Origin: Rhabdobacter roseus
GTDB taxonomy: Bacteria > Bacteroidota > Bacteroidia > Cytophagales > Spirosomataceae
Direction: 5' to 3'
DNA: 64,000 nt
Assembly: GCF_014202275.1 (NCBI RefSeq)
Contig: NZ_JACHGF010000002.1
Coordinates: 124,001 to 188,000, forward strand
Within the stretch, counting starts at the first letter, position 1; each line of letters opens with the position of its first letter. The notes beneath the pieces were generated by a model. The model was not told the DNA's origin, did no database searches, and saw only the letters and a program-made list of their open reading frames with translations. The translations under genes were made by a program, and so were the position numbers. Of this stretch, positions 35,959-44,255 are shown piece after piece.

Positions 35959-37380
35959 ATGAAAATCGAACAAATCTATACGGGCTGCCTGGCGCAGGGT
36001 GCCTACTACCTCGAAAGCCAGGGCGAGGCGGTGGTCATCGACCCGCTGCGCGAAGTAGAACCCTACCTCAAACGCGCCGAGAAAGACGGCGCTACGATCA
36101 AGTACGTCCTGGAAACGCACTTCCACGCCGACTTCGTGTCGGGCCACCTGGACCTAGCCGCCAAAACCGGTGCCACGATTGTGTACGGCCCCACGGCCCA
36201 GCCGGGTTTTGCCGCCCACGTAGCCGAAGATGGAGAGGTACTTCGGGTAGGGGCCGTGACGATCACGGTGCTGCACACGCCCGGCCACACGATGGAAAGT
36301 ACCTGCTACCTGTTGAAGGACGAAACCGGCCGGGAGGTGGGCCTCTTTACGGGCGACACGCTGTTTATTGGCGACGTAGGTCGTCCCGACCTGGCGCAAA
36401 AAGTAGTGGCCGACCTCACGCAGGATAAGCTGGCGGGGTACCTGTACGATTCGCTCCGAAACAAGATCATGCCGCTGTCCGACGCGCTCATGGTGTACCC
36501 GGCCCACGGCGCGGGCAGCGCTTGCGGCAAGAACATGAGCAAAGACACGACCGACACCCTGGGCAATCAGAAGAAATTGAATTACGCCCTGCGCCCCGAC
36601 CTGACGCGCGAGGAATTTATTCAAGAAGTGACCGATGGCCTCACGCCCCCGCCGGGCTACTTTCCCGAAAACGTGCTGATGAACATCAAGGGCTACGACA
36701 GCATCGACGAGGTGCTGGCGCGGGGTACCCAGGCGCTGGCTCCGGAGGCCTTTGAAGCGGCCGCTCAGGAGACGGGAGCCCTGCTGCTGGACACGCGCGA
36801 CGCCCAGGTATTTGCCCGGGGTTTTATACCGGGCTCCATCAACATCGGCATCGACGGGAGCTTTGCGCCCTGGGTAGGTACCTTGGTGCCCGACATCCGG
36901 CAGACGATCCTGCTCATTACGGACGAAGGCCAGGAGGAAGAAGTTGTGACGCGCCTGGCGCGGGTGGGCTACGACCATACGCTGGGGTACCTGAAGGGGG
37001 GCTTTGCGGCCTGGGAGCAGGCGGGCAAGGCCGTAGATACGCTGGAGTCGGTGTCGGTAGAAGAGATGATAGACCGGCTGCAGCATGACCCTACGGCTAC
37101 GATCCTGGACGTGCGCAAGGCCAGCGAGCACGCATCGGAGCACGTGCTGGGTTCGGAGAATATCCCGCTCGACTACCTCAACGAGCACCTGGCCGAGATC
37201 GACAAAGGCAAGACGTACTTTGTACACTGCGCGGGCGGTTATCGCTCCATGATCTTCAACTCGATCTTGCGGGCCAGAGGCTACCACAACCTGATCGACC
37301 TGCGCGGTGGTTTTACGGCCCTGAAGGCCTCGGGTCTGGTGGCTGTGAGTGAGTACGTATGCCCCACCACGATGCTGTAA
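35959..37380 (+). CDS. persulfide dioxygenase-rhodanese fusion (MBL fold)
   Basis: The 473-residue protein combines an ETHE1-like metallo-beta-lactamase domain with two rhodanese domains. The iron site is in THFHADFVSGH (53-63), with TPGHTMESTCY and GDTLFIGDVGRPDL further on. Such enzymes oxidise glutathione or protein persulfide to sulfite. The first rhodanese domain (LLLDTRDAQVFARGFIPGS) has no Cys at the active loop (LLITDEGQEEE) and should be inactive. The second has C424 in YFVHCAGGYRS and looks active. Sulfite formed here could leave by the TauE-like protein upstream. A terminator follows after 3 bases. Confidence 0.92.
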   Translation: MKIEQIYTGCLAQGAYYLESQGEAVVIDPLREVEPYLKRAEKDGATIKYVLETHFHADFVSGHLDLAAKTGATIVYGPTAQPGFAAHVAEDGEVLRVGAVTITVLHTPGHTMESTCYLLKDETGREVGLFTGDTLFIGDVGRPDLAQKVVADLTQDKLAGYLYDSLRNKIMPLSDALMVYPAHGAGSACGKNMSKDTTDTLGNQKKLNYALRPDLTREEFIQEVTDGLTPPPGYFPENVLMNIKGYDSIDEVLARGTQALAPEAFEAAAQETGALLLDTRDAQVFARGFIPGSINIGIDGSFAPWVGTLVPDIRQTILLITDEGQEEEVVTRLARVGYDHTLGYLKGGFAAWEQAGKAVDTLESVSVEEMIDRLQHDPTATILDVRKASEHASEHVLGSENIPLDYLNEHLAEIDKGKTYFVHCAGGYRSMIFNSILRARGYHNLIDLRGGFTALKASGLVAVSEYVCPTTML

Positions 37381-37383
37381 GCC

Positions 37384-37416
37384 AAGTACCCCCACGGTCT
37401 GAAGTGGGGGTACTTT
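37384..37416 (+). terminator. terminator hairpin after the persulfide dioxygenase gene
   Basis: AAGTACCCCCAC (37384-37395) pairs perfectly with GTGGGGGTACTT (37404-37415) across an 8-base loop, ending in TTT. The stem ends are the AAGTACC/GGTACTT word pair. Confidence 0.75.
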
Positions 37417-37454
37417 ATACCAATCAATACCCGAAACATAATCCTTACATTCTC

Positions 37455-37658
37455 ATGAAAGCAAACCTGAGTAATCCCGACCGCATCTGGCGTATAGTAC
37501 TAGCCGTAATCACCGTGGTGTTGTATGCCACGGGCGTGACTACGGGTCTGGAAGGTATCTTGGTGATGGTAGCCGGAGGCATTTTACTGCTTACTTCTTT
37601 TGTAAATTATTGTCCGTTGTATGGTTTGTTTGGCGTCTCAACCAAGCGTAAAAAATAG
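37455..37658 (+). CDS. small YgaP-type membrane protein (DUF2892)
   Basis: A 67-residue protein with two hydrophobic helices (IWRIVLAVITVVLYATGVTTG and ILVMVAGGILLLTSFVNYCPLYGLFG). The NYCPLYGLFG ending is the signature of the DUF2892/YgaP membrane domain, often found fused or next to rhodaneses. The start at 37455 fits the family; the frame extends further upstream but crosses the terminator. It lies 4 bases before a rhodanese gene, recreating in two genes the rhodanese-membrane arrangement of YgaP. Confidence 0.85.
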   Translation: MKANLSNPDRIWRIVLAVITVVLYATGVTTGLEGILVMVAGGILLLTSFVNYCPLYGLFGVSTKRKK

Positions 37659-37662
37659 CGAT

Positions 37663-37968
37663 ATGGGTATCTTCTCGGGCTTGTTTGGCCCCAAAATCAA
37701 TCTGAAAGAGCTGGCCCGGCAAGGAGCGCTGCTGGTCGACGTACGCTCTCCGCAGGAGTTTGCCGAGGGGCACGTAGCGGGTAGTATCAATATCCCGCTG
37801 GGTACCCTGGCCAGCCGCGTGGCCGAGCTGAAGGCCAAGGGTCAGCCCGTGATCACCTGCTGCCGGAGCGGAGCGCGCAGCGGCATGGCCAAAAGCATGC
37901 TCGAAGCCGCCGGCCTAGAAGCCTACAACGGTGGGCCGTGGAATACTCTCCAGGCCAAGCTACGATAA
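37663..37968 (+). CDS. single-domain rhodanese (sulfurtransferase)
   Basis: A 101-residue rhodanese domain with the typical start LLVDVRSPQEFAEGHVAGSINIPLG and an active loop CCRSGARS (C66/C67, the second at the catalytic position of C-R-S-G). It would accept sulfane sulfur as a persulfide. The start MGIFSGLFGPK at 37663 is chosen because the in-frame extension overlaps the preceding small membrane gene. Confidence 0.9.
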   Translation: MGIFSGLFGPKINLKELARQGALLVDVRSPQEFAEGHVAGSINIPLGTLASRVAELKAKGQPVITCCRSGARSGMAKSMLEAAGLEAYNGGPWNTLQAKLR

Positions 37969-37988
37969 CCAGGTGGTACTTCAGGTTT

Positions 37989-38699
37989 ATGAAAAAGTAC
38001 CTTTTGATCCTGGCGGTGATGGTGGTGGGGCTGACGGTGCTGGCCCAGCCTCACCACAACGCCTGGCTTAGAGCTACCGGCAGTGTACCCTTGGCTGAAG
38101 GCTGGAAGGCCGACGCGGAACTCCAGCACCGCCGGCAAAGCGGCTGGGGAAATACCCGCCCCTGCCACGAGCCTCTACTGAGTTCGCTGCGTCTGTGGGT
38201 ACATTATACGCCAAATTCGCCGAACCCTACCTGGCAGTTGAGCGCATCGCCGGGGGCTTACTACCGGCTATACAAGCTCATTACCTCGGCGGAAGACGCC
38301 AATAAAGTACCTATGCAGGAGTTTCGGGTGTCAGCCGCCATTGCCCGGCAGGATCTCCTCGCTCGGGCGCTCTTTTTGACCAACCGCACCGCCCTGGAGT
38401 ACCGTTTCTTCGATCAGCTCTTGCCCGTGCTGCGGCTACGCCAACGGCTGGGCGTACGGTATGACCACGCTGCGGTTTCGGTGGCGGTTTATAATGAGTT
38501 GTTGACCAACCCGATGGGGGTACCAACCGGCCATTTTTTTGATCACAATCGGCTGGGTGGCGGCGTGCAGTGGCGGGTTGAACGGCACCTGGAGGTAGAG
38601 GCAGGGTACCTGTACATTCATCGCCTACCCCTTACCAATCTCGAAATGCTCCGGGAGCGGAATTTTTTTCTAAACCTCACTTACCGGTTTGTCCGCTAG
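37989..38699 (+). CDS. exported DUF2490-like outer-membrane beta-barrel protein
   Basis: The 236-residue product has a signal peptide (MKKYLLILAVMVVGLTVLAQ). Alternating aromatic strands follow (WLRATGSVPLAEGWKADAELQHRR, LRLWVHYTPNSPNPTWQLSASPGAYY, RTALEYRFFDQL, QWRVERHLEVEAGYLYIH), and it ends in an aromatic strand (FFLNLTYRFVR). This fits the DUF2490 family of small barrels; function is unknown. It starts 20 bases after the rhodanese gene and may share its transcript. Confidence 0.7.
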   Translation: MKKYLLILAVMVVGLTVLAQPHHNAWLRATGSVPLAEGWKADAELQHRRQSGWGNTRPCHEPLLSSLRLWVHYTPNSPNPTWQLSASPGAYYRLYKLITSAEDANKVPMQEFRVSAAIARQDLLARALFLTNRTALEYRFFDQLLPVLRLRQRLGVRYDHAAVSVAVYNELLTNPMGVPTGHFFDHNRLGGGVQWRVERHLEVEAGYLYIHRLPLTNLEMLRERNFFLNLTYRFVR

Positions 38700-38778
38700 G
38701 TTGGGGTACTTTTGGTTGGGGAGGTTGCGGGAGTAATGTATAGAATTGATGGTAGTTTTTAAAAGATAACGCGAAAGT

Positions 38779-38973
38779 ATGAAAGCATTCGTAGCTCAAA
38801 AAGGCTGGCTGTGGGTAGCCGGGGGAGCCTTGCTCGGCGCGGTGGCGGGGTACTTGTACTACCACTACGTGGGCTGTACCTCGGGGAGCTGCCCCATCAC
38901 GTCGCGCCCGCTGCCCAGTACCCTTTACGGAGCGGTGCTCGGCGGGTTGCTTTTTAGTCCTTCAAAAAAATAG
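38779..38973 (+). CDS. small membrane protein (DUF6132-like)
   Basis: A 64-residue protein with two glycine-rich hydrophobic segments (LWVAGGALLGAVAGYLYYHYVG and LYGAVLGGLLFSP) separated by CTSGSCPITSRPLPST. The conserved GCTSGSCPITS loop is typical of a small family found beside rhodanese and sulfur genes in Bacteroidota. The two cysteines could handle sulfur or metal; this is inference. It is the last gene of the sulfur group. Confidence 0.7.
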   Translation: MKAFVAQKGWLWVAGGALLGAVAGYLYYHYVGCTSGSCPITSRPLPSTLYGAVLGGLLFSPSKK

Positions 38974-38979
38974 CGATAA

Positions 38980-39032
38980 GGTACTTGGGAAGAGCCAAGT
39001 ACCCTATAAAGTACCTCAGGAAGGGGTACTTT
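38980..39032. terminator. two tandem hairpins between convergent genes
   Basis: GGTACTTGG (38980-38988) pairs with CCAAGTACC (38995-39003), and AAAGTACC (39008-39015) pairs with GGTACTTT (39025-39032). They fill the 83 bases between the small membrane gene and the converging transporter gene, so they probably stop transcription from both sides. Both stems consist almost wholly of the AAGTACC word. Confidence 0.6.
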
Positions 39033-39056
39033 GGGATTAGTAGCATGCAGCGTATT

Positions 39057-39851
39057 TCATTTCCCTACTTGAAGAATCCGAAAAGCTCCGCGAAGTACCA
39101 GCGCGAACACCACGCTGCCCACGAGGAGGTCGGGGAGGCTGGATTTAGTCCATAGCACGAGCAGCCCGGCCACGATGACGCCCCCGTTGATGATGATGTC
39201 GTTGGACGTAAAAATCATACTGGCCCGCATGTGGGCTTCCTGGCTTTTGGCTTTTTGCAGCAGGTACAGGCACAGCCCGTTGGCGATGAGGGCCGCCACC
39301 GACACCCCAATCATGGTGGTGAAATCGGGTGGTTGTTCGGTGCCCAAAAAGCGCCGAAGTACCTCCCCGAAACCCACCAGCGCCAGGGCGATCTGGAAGT
39401 ACCCCGCCAGCCGGGCAATGGCTTTCTTGCGGGCCAAAGTACCTCCCACGGCGTACAGGCTAATGGCGTACACGAAAGCGTCGGCGAGCATATCGAGGCT
39501 GTCGGCCACCAGGCCCATCGACCGCGACAGCAGGCCGGTGGTCATTTCGAGCACGAAAAAGGCAAAGTTGATGACAAGTACCGCCCAAAGTACCCTACGC
39601 TGGGTTTGGTGCTCCTCCCCAAATTCGCGCTGCTCGGTGGATTCGGTCCGCTGCCGTTGGGTGCCCAGGTTCAAGGCCTCCATCGACTTTTCGATCAGCT
39701 CTAGCTGGCCCTCGTGGTAAACGGTCAACTGGCGGCGCTCCAGGTCGAAGTCTAGTTTTTTTACTTCCGAAATAGGATTGAGCTTGATCCGAATCAGGTT
39801 TTCTTCGGAGGGACAATCCATTTTAGGTACTTTGAAAAGCGTTTTTTGCAT
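39057..39851 (-). CDS. cation diffusion facilitator-like transporter with N-terminal HMA-like domain
   Basis: The 264-residue protein has an N-terminal heavy-metal-associated-like domain (LFKVPKMDCPSEENLIRIKL, about 5-24) with a single Cys in MDCPSEE instead of the CxxC pair. Six membrane helices of the cation-efflux type follow (SRSMGLVADSLDMLADAFVYAISLYAV, MRASMIFTSNDIIINGGVIVAG). The Asp pairs SLDMLAD and SNDIIIN sit where CDF proteins bind Zn or similar ions. It is likely a divalent metal exporter; the exact metal is unknown. It lies just downstream of a two-component pair on the same strand. Confidence 0.82.
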   Translation of the reverse strand: MQKTLFKVPKMDCPSEENLIRIKLNPISEVKKLDFDLERRQLTVYHEGQLELIEKSMEALNLGTQRQRTESTEQREFGEEHQTQRRVLWAVLVINFAFFVLEMTTGLLSRSMGLVADSLDMLADAFVYAISLYAVGGTLARKKAIARLAGYFQIALALVGFGEVLRRFLGTEQPPDFTTMIGVSVAALIANGLCLYLLQKAKSQEAHMRASMIFTSNDIIINGGVIVAGLLVLWTKSSLPDLLVGSVVFALVLRGAFRILQVGK

Positions 39852-39880
39852 ACAGCAGCAGGCGCAGGTGAGGCGTAAAG

Positions 39881-40294
39881 TTAGGCGGGAGAATCCGTAA
39901 AAAAAGCCCGTAGTGTGTCGTGTTGTTTAAGGTTCTCCAAAGCGTGCCGCGACAGGGGCTTGGTCAGGAAGCCAATCACCTGCGGGAATGTCTGGGCCTG
40001 CTCGCGGTCCGACTGGTCAATGGAGGACGTCACGACGCAAACCCGAATGCGAGCCTGGACGGGTACTTCCTGGATCGCGGCCAAAAACTCCCAGCCGTTC
40101 ATAACGGGCATGTTGATATCCAGCAAAATCAGAAATACCGTTGCGCCGTCATCCTGTTGGCAAACGACCTCCAGAGCCTCGGCGCCGTTGACGCACACCA
40201 GGGGCTCGGCACTGAGGGCCGCACGCGTGACGAGTGCTTTGTGCAGCACGATCATGACGGGATCATCATCCACCAAAAGTACCTGGAGTTTCAT
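39881..40294 (-). CDS. single-domain response regulator (REC)
   Basis: A 137-residue receiver domain with no output domain. All phosphorylation residues are present: D10 and D11, phospho-acceptor D59 (LLDINMP), T89/S90 and K112 (LTKP). Such proteins pass phosphate on or act by protein contact. It starts 18 bases after the stop of the multi-PAS sensor gene and should be its partner. ATG 40294 is taken over a GTG one codon earlier. Confidence 0.93.
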   Translation of the reverse strand: MKLQVLLVDDDPVMIVLHKALVTRAALSAEPLVCVNGAEALEVVCQQDDGATVFLILLDINMPVMNGWEFLAAIQEVPVQARIRVCVVTSSIDQSDREQAQTFPQVIGFLTKPLSRHALENLKQHDTLRAFFTDSPA

Positions 40295-40312
40295 CACGCT
40301 GCATAGCTGTTT

Positions 40313-43300
40313 TTATTTTAACTGGGCCGATTTCTCGACAATATCATGAATTATCTCGTCAAGTTCATGGATCGAGTTACATAAATGATCAAGTACCTCC
40401 TGCTGTGACCAGGGATTGCTGTCCTTATCTTTCAATACTTCCACGAGCGCCATGATGCGGGCCACCGGGGCGCGAATGACGTGCGACTGGATCCAGGCGA
40501 TTTCGCGAAGCTTGTCGTTTTGGAGCTGGATTTTGTAGGCGCTTTCCTGGACCTTGGTAATATCCCGAAACGACGCCAGGCTCCGGATGGCTTTCCCCTG
40601 TTCGTTTCGCAAAAAGATGGCTCTGTGCTGGATGATGGCGCTCTCGCGGTTGGCTTTCATAAAGCGGTATTCGGAATGGAAAAGCTCCTGCGCAGGGTCC
40701 TGGAGAGCCTGCCGGAGCTCCTGCAACACCCGGTCTTTGTCTTCGGGATGGATGTTGTCGGACCATAGTCGATTGTTATGAATTGCCAAATCGTACCCAA
40801 ACAAATCGTGAAAACCTGGCCCCCACTCCACGTGGTTGGCTTCGATGTCCCAATCCGAGATGGCCTCGTTGGAGGCCTTCAGGACCAGCTTGTAGCGCTC
40901 GTTGCTGAGTTGTAGCTGCTGGGCCTGCTGTACGGCCTCCGTAATGTCCCGGGAGTTGGCCACGATTCCCCCCACGGCCGGTTCGTCCAGCAGGTTGGTG
41001 GCCAGGGTCGTGATCCAATGCCATTGGTTAGCTGCGTCCCTAAAACGGAAAGGCGAAATTTGCGTTTGCCGCACATGTTCCAGCGCTTGAAATTGTCGAA
41101 GTACCTGCTCCTGATCGTCGGGGTGGATGAATTCAAAGGCATTTTTGCCCACCAAATCCTCAGGCCTCATGCCCAGGTAGGGAATGGTGGTTTCGCTGAC
41201 AAAGAGATAGTTGCCGGAGGTGTCAAGAATCGAAATGAGATCCGATCCTTCCTGAACCAGGGCTTTGAAGCGTTTTTCGCTGGCTAAGAGGGCCTGCTCC
41301 TGCTTTACTTTCTCGGTAATGTCCGTAACCACGGTCAGGTGCAGACCGGGCAGGATGTGGGGCTGGGCGTTAAAGGCCCCCGTGATCACCGAACCGTCTT
41401 TCCGAAATAGCTGCGTGACGCCTTGCTGGATACCTTCTTTCAAAAAGGCCTGCCAAACTTCCAGAAAGGGAGCGGTGGGGTCAGCAATTTTAAACAGCTG
41501 ATCAACGCGCAATTGCCGGAGTTCGTCAGGGGTGTAGCCCAGCAGCGTGGTGGCCACTCGGTTGAAATCCAGCAGCTGAGCCTGGTCGTTGGCCAGGAGA
41601 ATGGCATCCTGGGTGTGTTCAAAGACCGCCTTGAAAGTTTGGTCGGTTTTTTTCTTTTCGGTAACGTCCATGATGACACCGTCGATCCATAACAGCTCAC
41701 CCTGCTCGTCGTAGATTCCCATCCCTTTTTCTTCCGCCCAGATAATACTGCCATCGGCGGCCTGGAGGCGGTAGTTGAGCTGAAATACCTGCCGGGCCTT
41801 CAGAGGTACGTACAGATCGTAGGTAAGGGCGAGGTCATCGGGGTGGATGATACTGCTGAAGCTCCGGCGCTGGTTGTTGATAAAGTCGCTGGCGGGGTAG
41901 CCCGTCATGCGCTCCACTTCGTCGCTGATAAACTGCATGGTCCAGGTTTCGTCCGGTAGGCAGCGGTAGGTGATGCCCGGCAGGTTGCTGATCAGGGACG
42001 CCAGCCTCTGCTCACTTTCTTTCAGCGACTCTTTGGTTTTTTGTTCTTCCACCGTCATGGCCAGGTTGCTGGCGATGGTCTGAATAAAGCTTTGCTCGTC
42101 ATCAGACCACTGCCGCTGGCTGCGAAAGTCATCGAACCCAATAAAGCCGTGAAAAGTACCTCGTATGTACAGCGGCACAATCAGGAAAGAGAGAATGCCC
42201 TGCTCCGTCAATAAGTCTTTGAGTTGGTTTTGGGGTAAATCGTCTACCAGCGCCCAGAAAGGCTCGTTTCTTTGCTCCCAGAGGGGTTCCAGGTATAATT
42301 TAAACAGCTGAACGGGGTTTTTCTGGAGGTCCGAATCACGAAGGTTCGTCTTGATGTCAGGCTGAGTCCAGTCGATGCGTTTTTCCGGAAACTCAGGCCC
42401 GGAGGAGGCATCAGCACGGTATTCAAAGTAGTACACGCGGTCGGACTCCACGGCCTGGCCTACTATTTCGAATGCTTCCACTAGCACGCATTCCCAGTCT
42501 TCGCTTTGCAGGAGCACCGAGTTGAATCGGCTGATGGCTTCCAAAAGCCGGGTTTTGTTCCGTAGGGTCGTTTCGTCGATTTTTTGCTGGGTAATATCCT
42601 GAATGGTTCCGTTCAGCTTGGCGGGCGTGCCCGTGCCTTCGTTGATCAGGTTTACCCGTTGGTGAATGTATTTTAGGGTTTGATTGGGGGTAACAATTCG
42701 GAATACCATGCTCTGCGAAGGAAAACGGCTCAGCTCATGCAGGTTATTCACCCGGATGAACGGGCGATCCTCCGGATGAATCGTTTCCAGAAATGCCTCC
42801 GGAGACAAAGGCCCGCCCTGGGGCGGAAGCTCCCAAATGGCGTACATTTCTTCTGACCAGTATATAGCACCCGTTTTTAATTCGTATTCCCAGTAGCCCA
42901 GGCGCGCCAGCTCCTGGGCGGTTTCGAGCCGTGCGTAGGCTTCTTCCAGTTGCTGGGTGGCTTGCAGCCTCCCGGTGATGTCATGGGCCAAGATCAATTC
43001 ACACTTGGTGCCGAAGGAGTAGATGATGTTACTCAGGATCTCGACGTGGATCACATCACCGTTTTTTTTCTGGTGTCGGTAGGTACCCGACGTGAAAAGC
43101 GTGGTATGCTGTCGTACCCGCGCCACGGCGTCTTCCAGTTGGGGTACTTCTTCGGACGGGCGAATATCGCGGATCGTCATGGCCAGAAACTCGTCGCGCG
43201 TGTAGCCATAGTGCCGTACGGCGGCCTCGTTCACGTCCATAAAGCGCAGGTTTTCTACCTCGTATACCCACATGGGTTGGGGACTCAGCTGGAAGAGGTC

Positions 43301-44116
43301 CCGGTACTTTTTTTCGGATTCTTCCAGCTTCAATTCTGACTCCTTTTTCTCCGTAATGTCGGTTCGGAAAGCCATGAATTGGTACGGGGTACCTGCCTCG
43401 TCCAGGAAGGGTACAATGGTCATCTGCGCCCAGTAGTGCGAGCCACGTTTGGTTTTGTTTTGAATCTCTCCCTTCCAGACTTGCCCCGCCGAAATGGTGG
43501 TCCAGATCTGGGCAAAAAAAGAAGGCGGGTGGTAGCCCGAATTCATGATATTGTGGCTTTTTCCGATTAACTCTTCCTGAGTATAGCCCGAAAACCGACA
43601 GAAAAGATCATTGGCAAAAATAATAGTACCCGCCGGGTCGCTCACTGAAACCATATTGGCCTGATCGAGGGCATATTTGTAGTCCATCAATTCCTTTTGG
43701 CTTTTTTTCGCCGAAAGCGAAGGGTAGGAGCGGGTGGCCTGCGCCGGGCAGCCGTCGAGCGTATGGATGATCCAAAGTACCTCGCCGTTGTCGCCCAGCA
43801 CGGGGCTGTGTACTACCTGCTGCTCGGGACTTTCCAAAGTACCCCTTAGGAAATAGGTATGGGACCGGCCCGTTAGCAGTACTTGCCGGAGGGAAGCGAG
43901 CAGGGTTAGATCCGAAGTACCTCCGTCATGGCCCCAGGCAGGGCCGTGCGTTGCTAATACAGGCTGACCCAGCAAAGTACCCTCCTCCAGCTGGCTTAGC
44001 CCCAGGTAGGCCGCGTTGGCCGCCACGATGGTAAAGCCCGATGTCTCGGGCCGTATGATCAGACTTGGACTAGGGAGTGCCCGAAAAATGGAAAGGTACT
44101 GCTGGTCGCTGATCAT
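40313..44116 (-). CDS. multi-PAS sensor with histidine phosphotransfer domain but no ATPase domain
   Basis: The 1267-residue protein has about eight PAS domains and one GAF domain (about residues 515-690). Examples are SVSDPAGTIIFANDLFCRFSGYT, WVYEVENLRFMDVNEAAVRHYGY, ILLANDQAQLLDFNRVATTLLGYT and ISILDTSGNYLFVSETTIPYLGM. The C-terminus is a HisKA-type helix pair, REIAWIQSHVIRAPVARIM, with the phospho-acceptor H1212. The protein stops 55 residues later, before any HATPase domain, and the next gene is the response regulator. It has no signal peptide or membrane segment, so it is cytoplasmic. It may be phosphorylated by another kinase, or signal without ATP. Confidence 0.9.
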   Translation of the reverse strand: MISDQQYLSIFRALPSPSLIIRPETSGFTIVAANAAYLGLSQLEEGTLLGQPVLATHGPAWGHDGGTSDLTLLASLRQVLLTGRSHTYFLRGTLESPEQQVVHSPVLGDNGEVLWIIHTLDGCPAQATRSYPSLSAKKSQKELMDYKYALDQANMVSVSDPAGTIIFANDLFCRFSGYTQEELIGKSHNIMNSGYHPPSFFAQIWTTISAGQVWKGEIQNKTKRGSHYWAQMTIVPFLDEAGTPYQFMAFRTDITEKKESELKLEESEKKYRDLFQLSPQPMWVYEVENLRFMDVNEAAVRHYGYTRDEFLAMTIRDIRPSEEVPQLEDAVARVRQHTTLFTSGTYRHQKKNGDVIHVEILSNIIYSFGTKCELILAHDITGRLQATQQLEEAYARLETAQELARLGYWEYELKTGAIYWSEEMYAIWELPPQGGPLSPEAFLETIHPEDRPFIRVNNLHELSRFPSQSMVFRIVTPNQTLKYIHQRVNLINEGTGTPAKLNGTIQDITQQKIDETTLRNKTRLLEAISRFNSVLLQSEDWECVLVEAFEIVGQAVESDRVYYFEYRADASSGPEFPEKRIDWTQPDIKTNLRDSDLQKNPVQLFKLYLEPLWEQRNEPFWALVDDLPQNQLKDLLTEQGILSFLIVPLYIRGTFHGFIGFDDFRSQRQWSDDEQSFIQTIASNLAMTVEEQKTKESLKESEQRLASLISNLPGITYRCLPDETWTMQFISDEVERMTGYPASDFINNQRRSFSSIIHPDDLALTYDLYVPLKARQVFQLNYRLQAADGSIIWAEEKGMGIYDEQGELLWIDGVIMDVTEKKKTDQTFKAVFEHTQDAILLANDQAQLLDFNRVATTLLGYTPDELRQLRVDQLFKIADPTAPFLEVWQAFLKEGIQQGVTQLFRKDGSVITGAFNAQPHILPGLHLTVVTDITEKVKQEQALLASEKRFKALVQEGSDLISILDTSGNYLFVSETTIPYLGMRPEDLVGKNAFEFIHPDDQEQVLRQFQALEHVRQTQISPFRFRDAANQWHWITTLATNLLDEPAVGGIVANSRDITEAVQQAQQLQLSNERYKLVLKASNEAISDWDIEANHVEWGPGFHDLFGYDLAIHNNRLWSDNIHPEDKDRVLQELRQALQDPAQELFHSEYRFMKANRESAIIQHRAIFLRNEQGKAIRSLASFRDITKVQESAYKIQLQNDKLREIAWIQSHVIRAPVARIMALVEVLKDKDSNPWSQQEVLDHLCNSIHELDEIIHDIVEKSAQLK

Positions 44117-44255
44117 GAAAAACGTGAGTAGGGGTGTATGTGTTGGGCGAAGTTACTGCTTTTTCCTTAAGTAGGTACTTGCCTCCGTATGAACCAGGTA
44201 CCTGTACCCGTACCCGCCGAACGTTGAGCGACCCGGGCCTGGGGTTGACGAGCGA

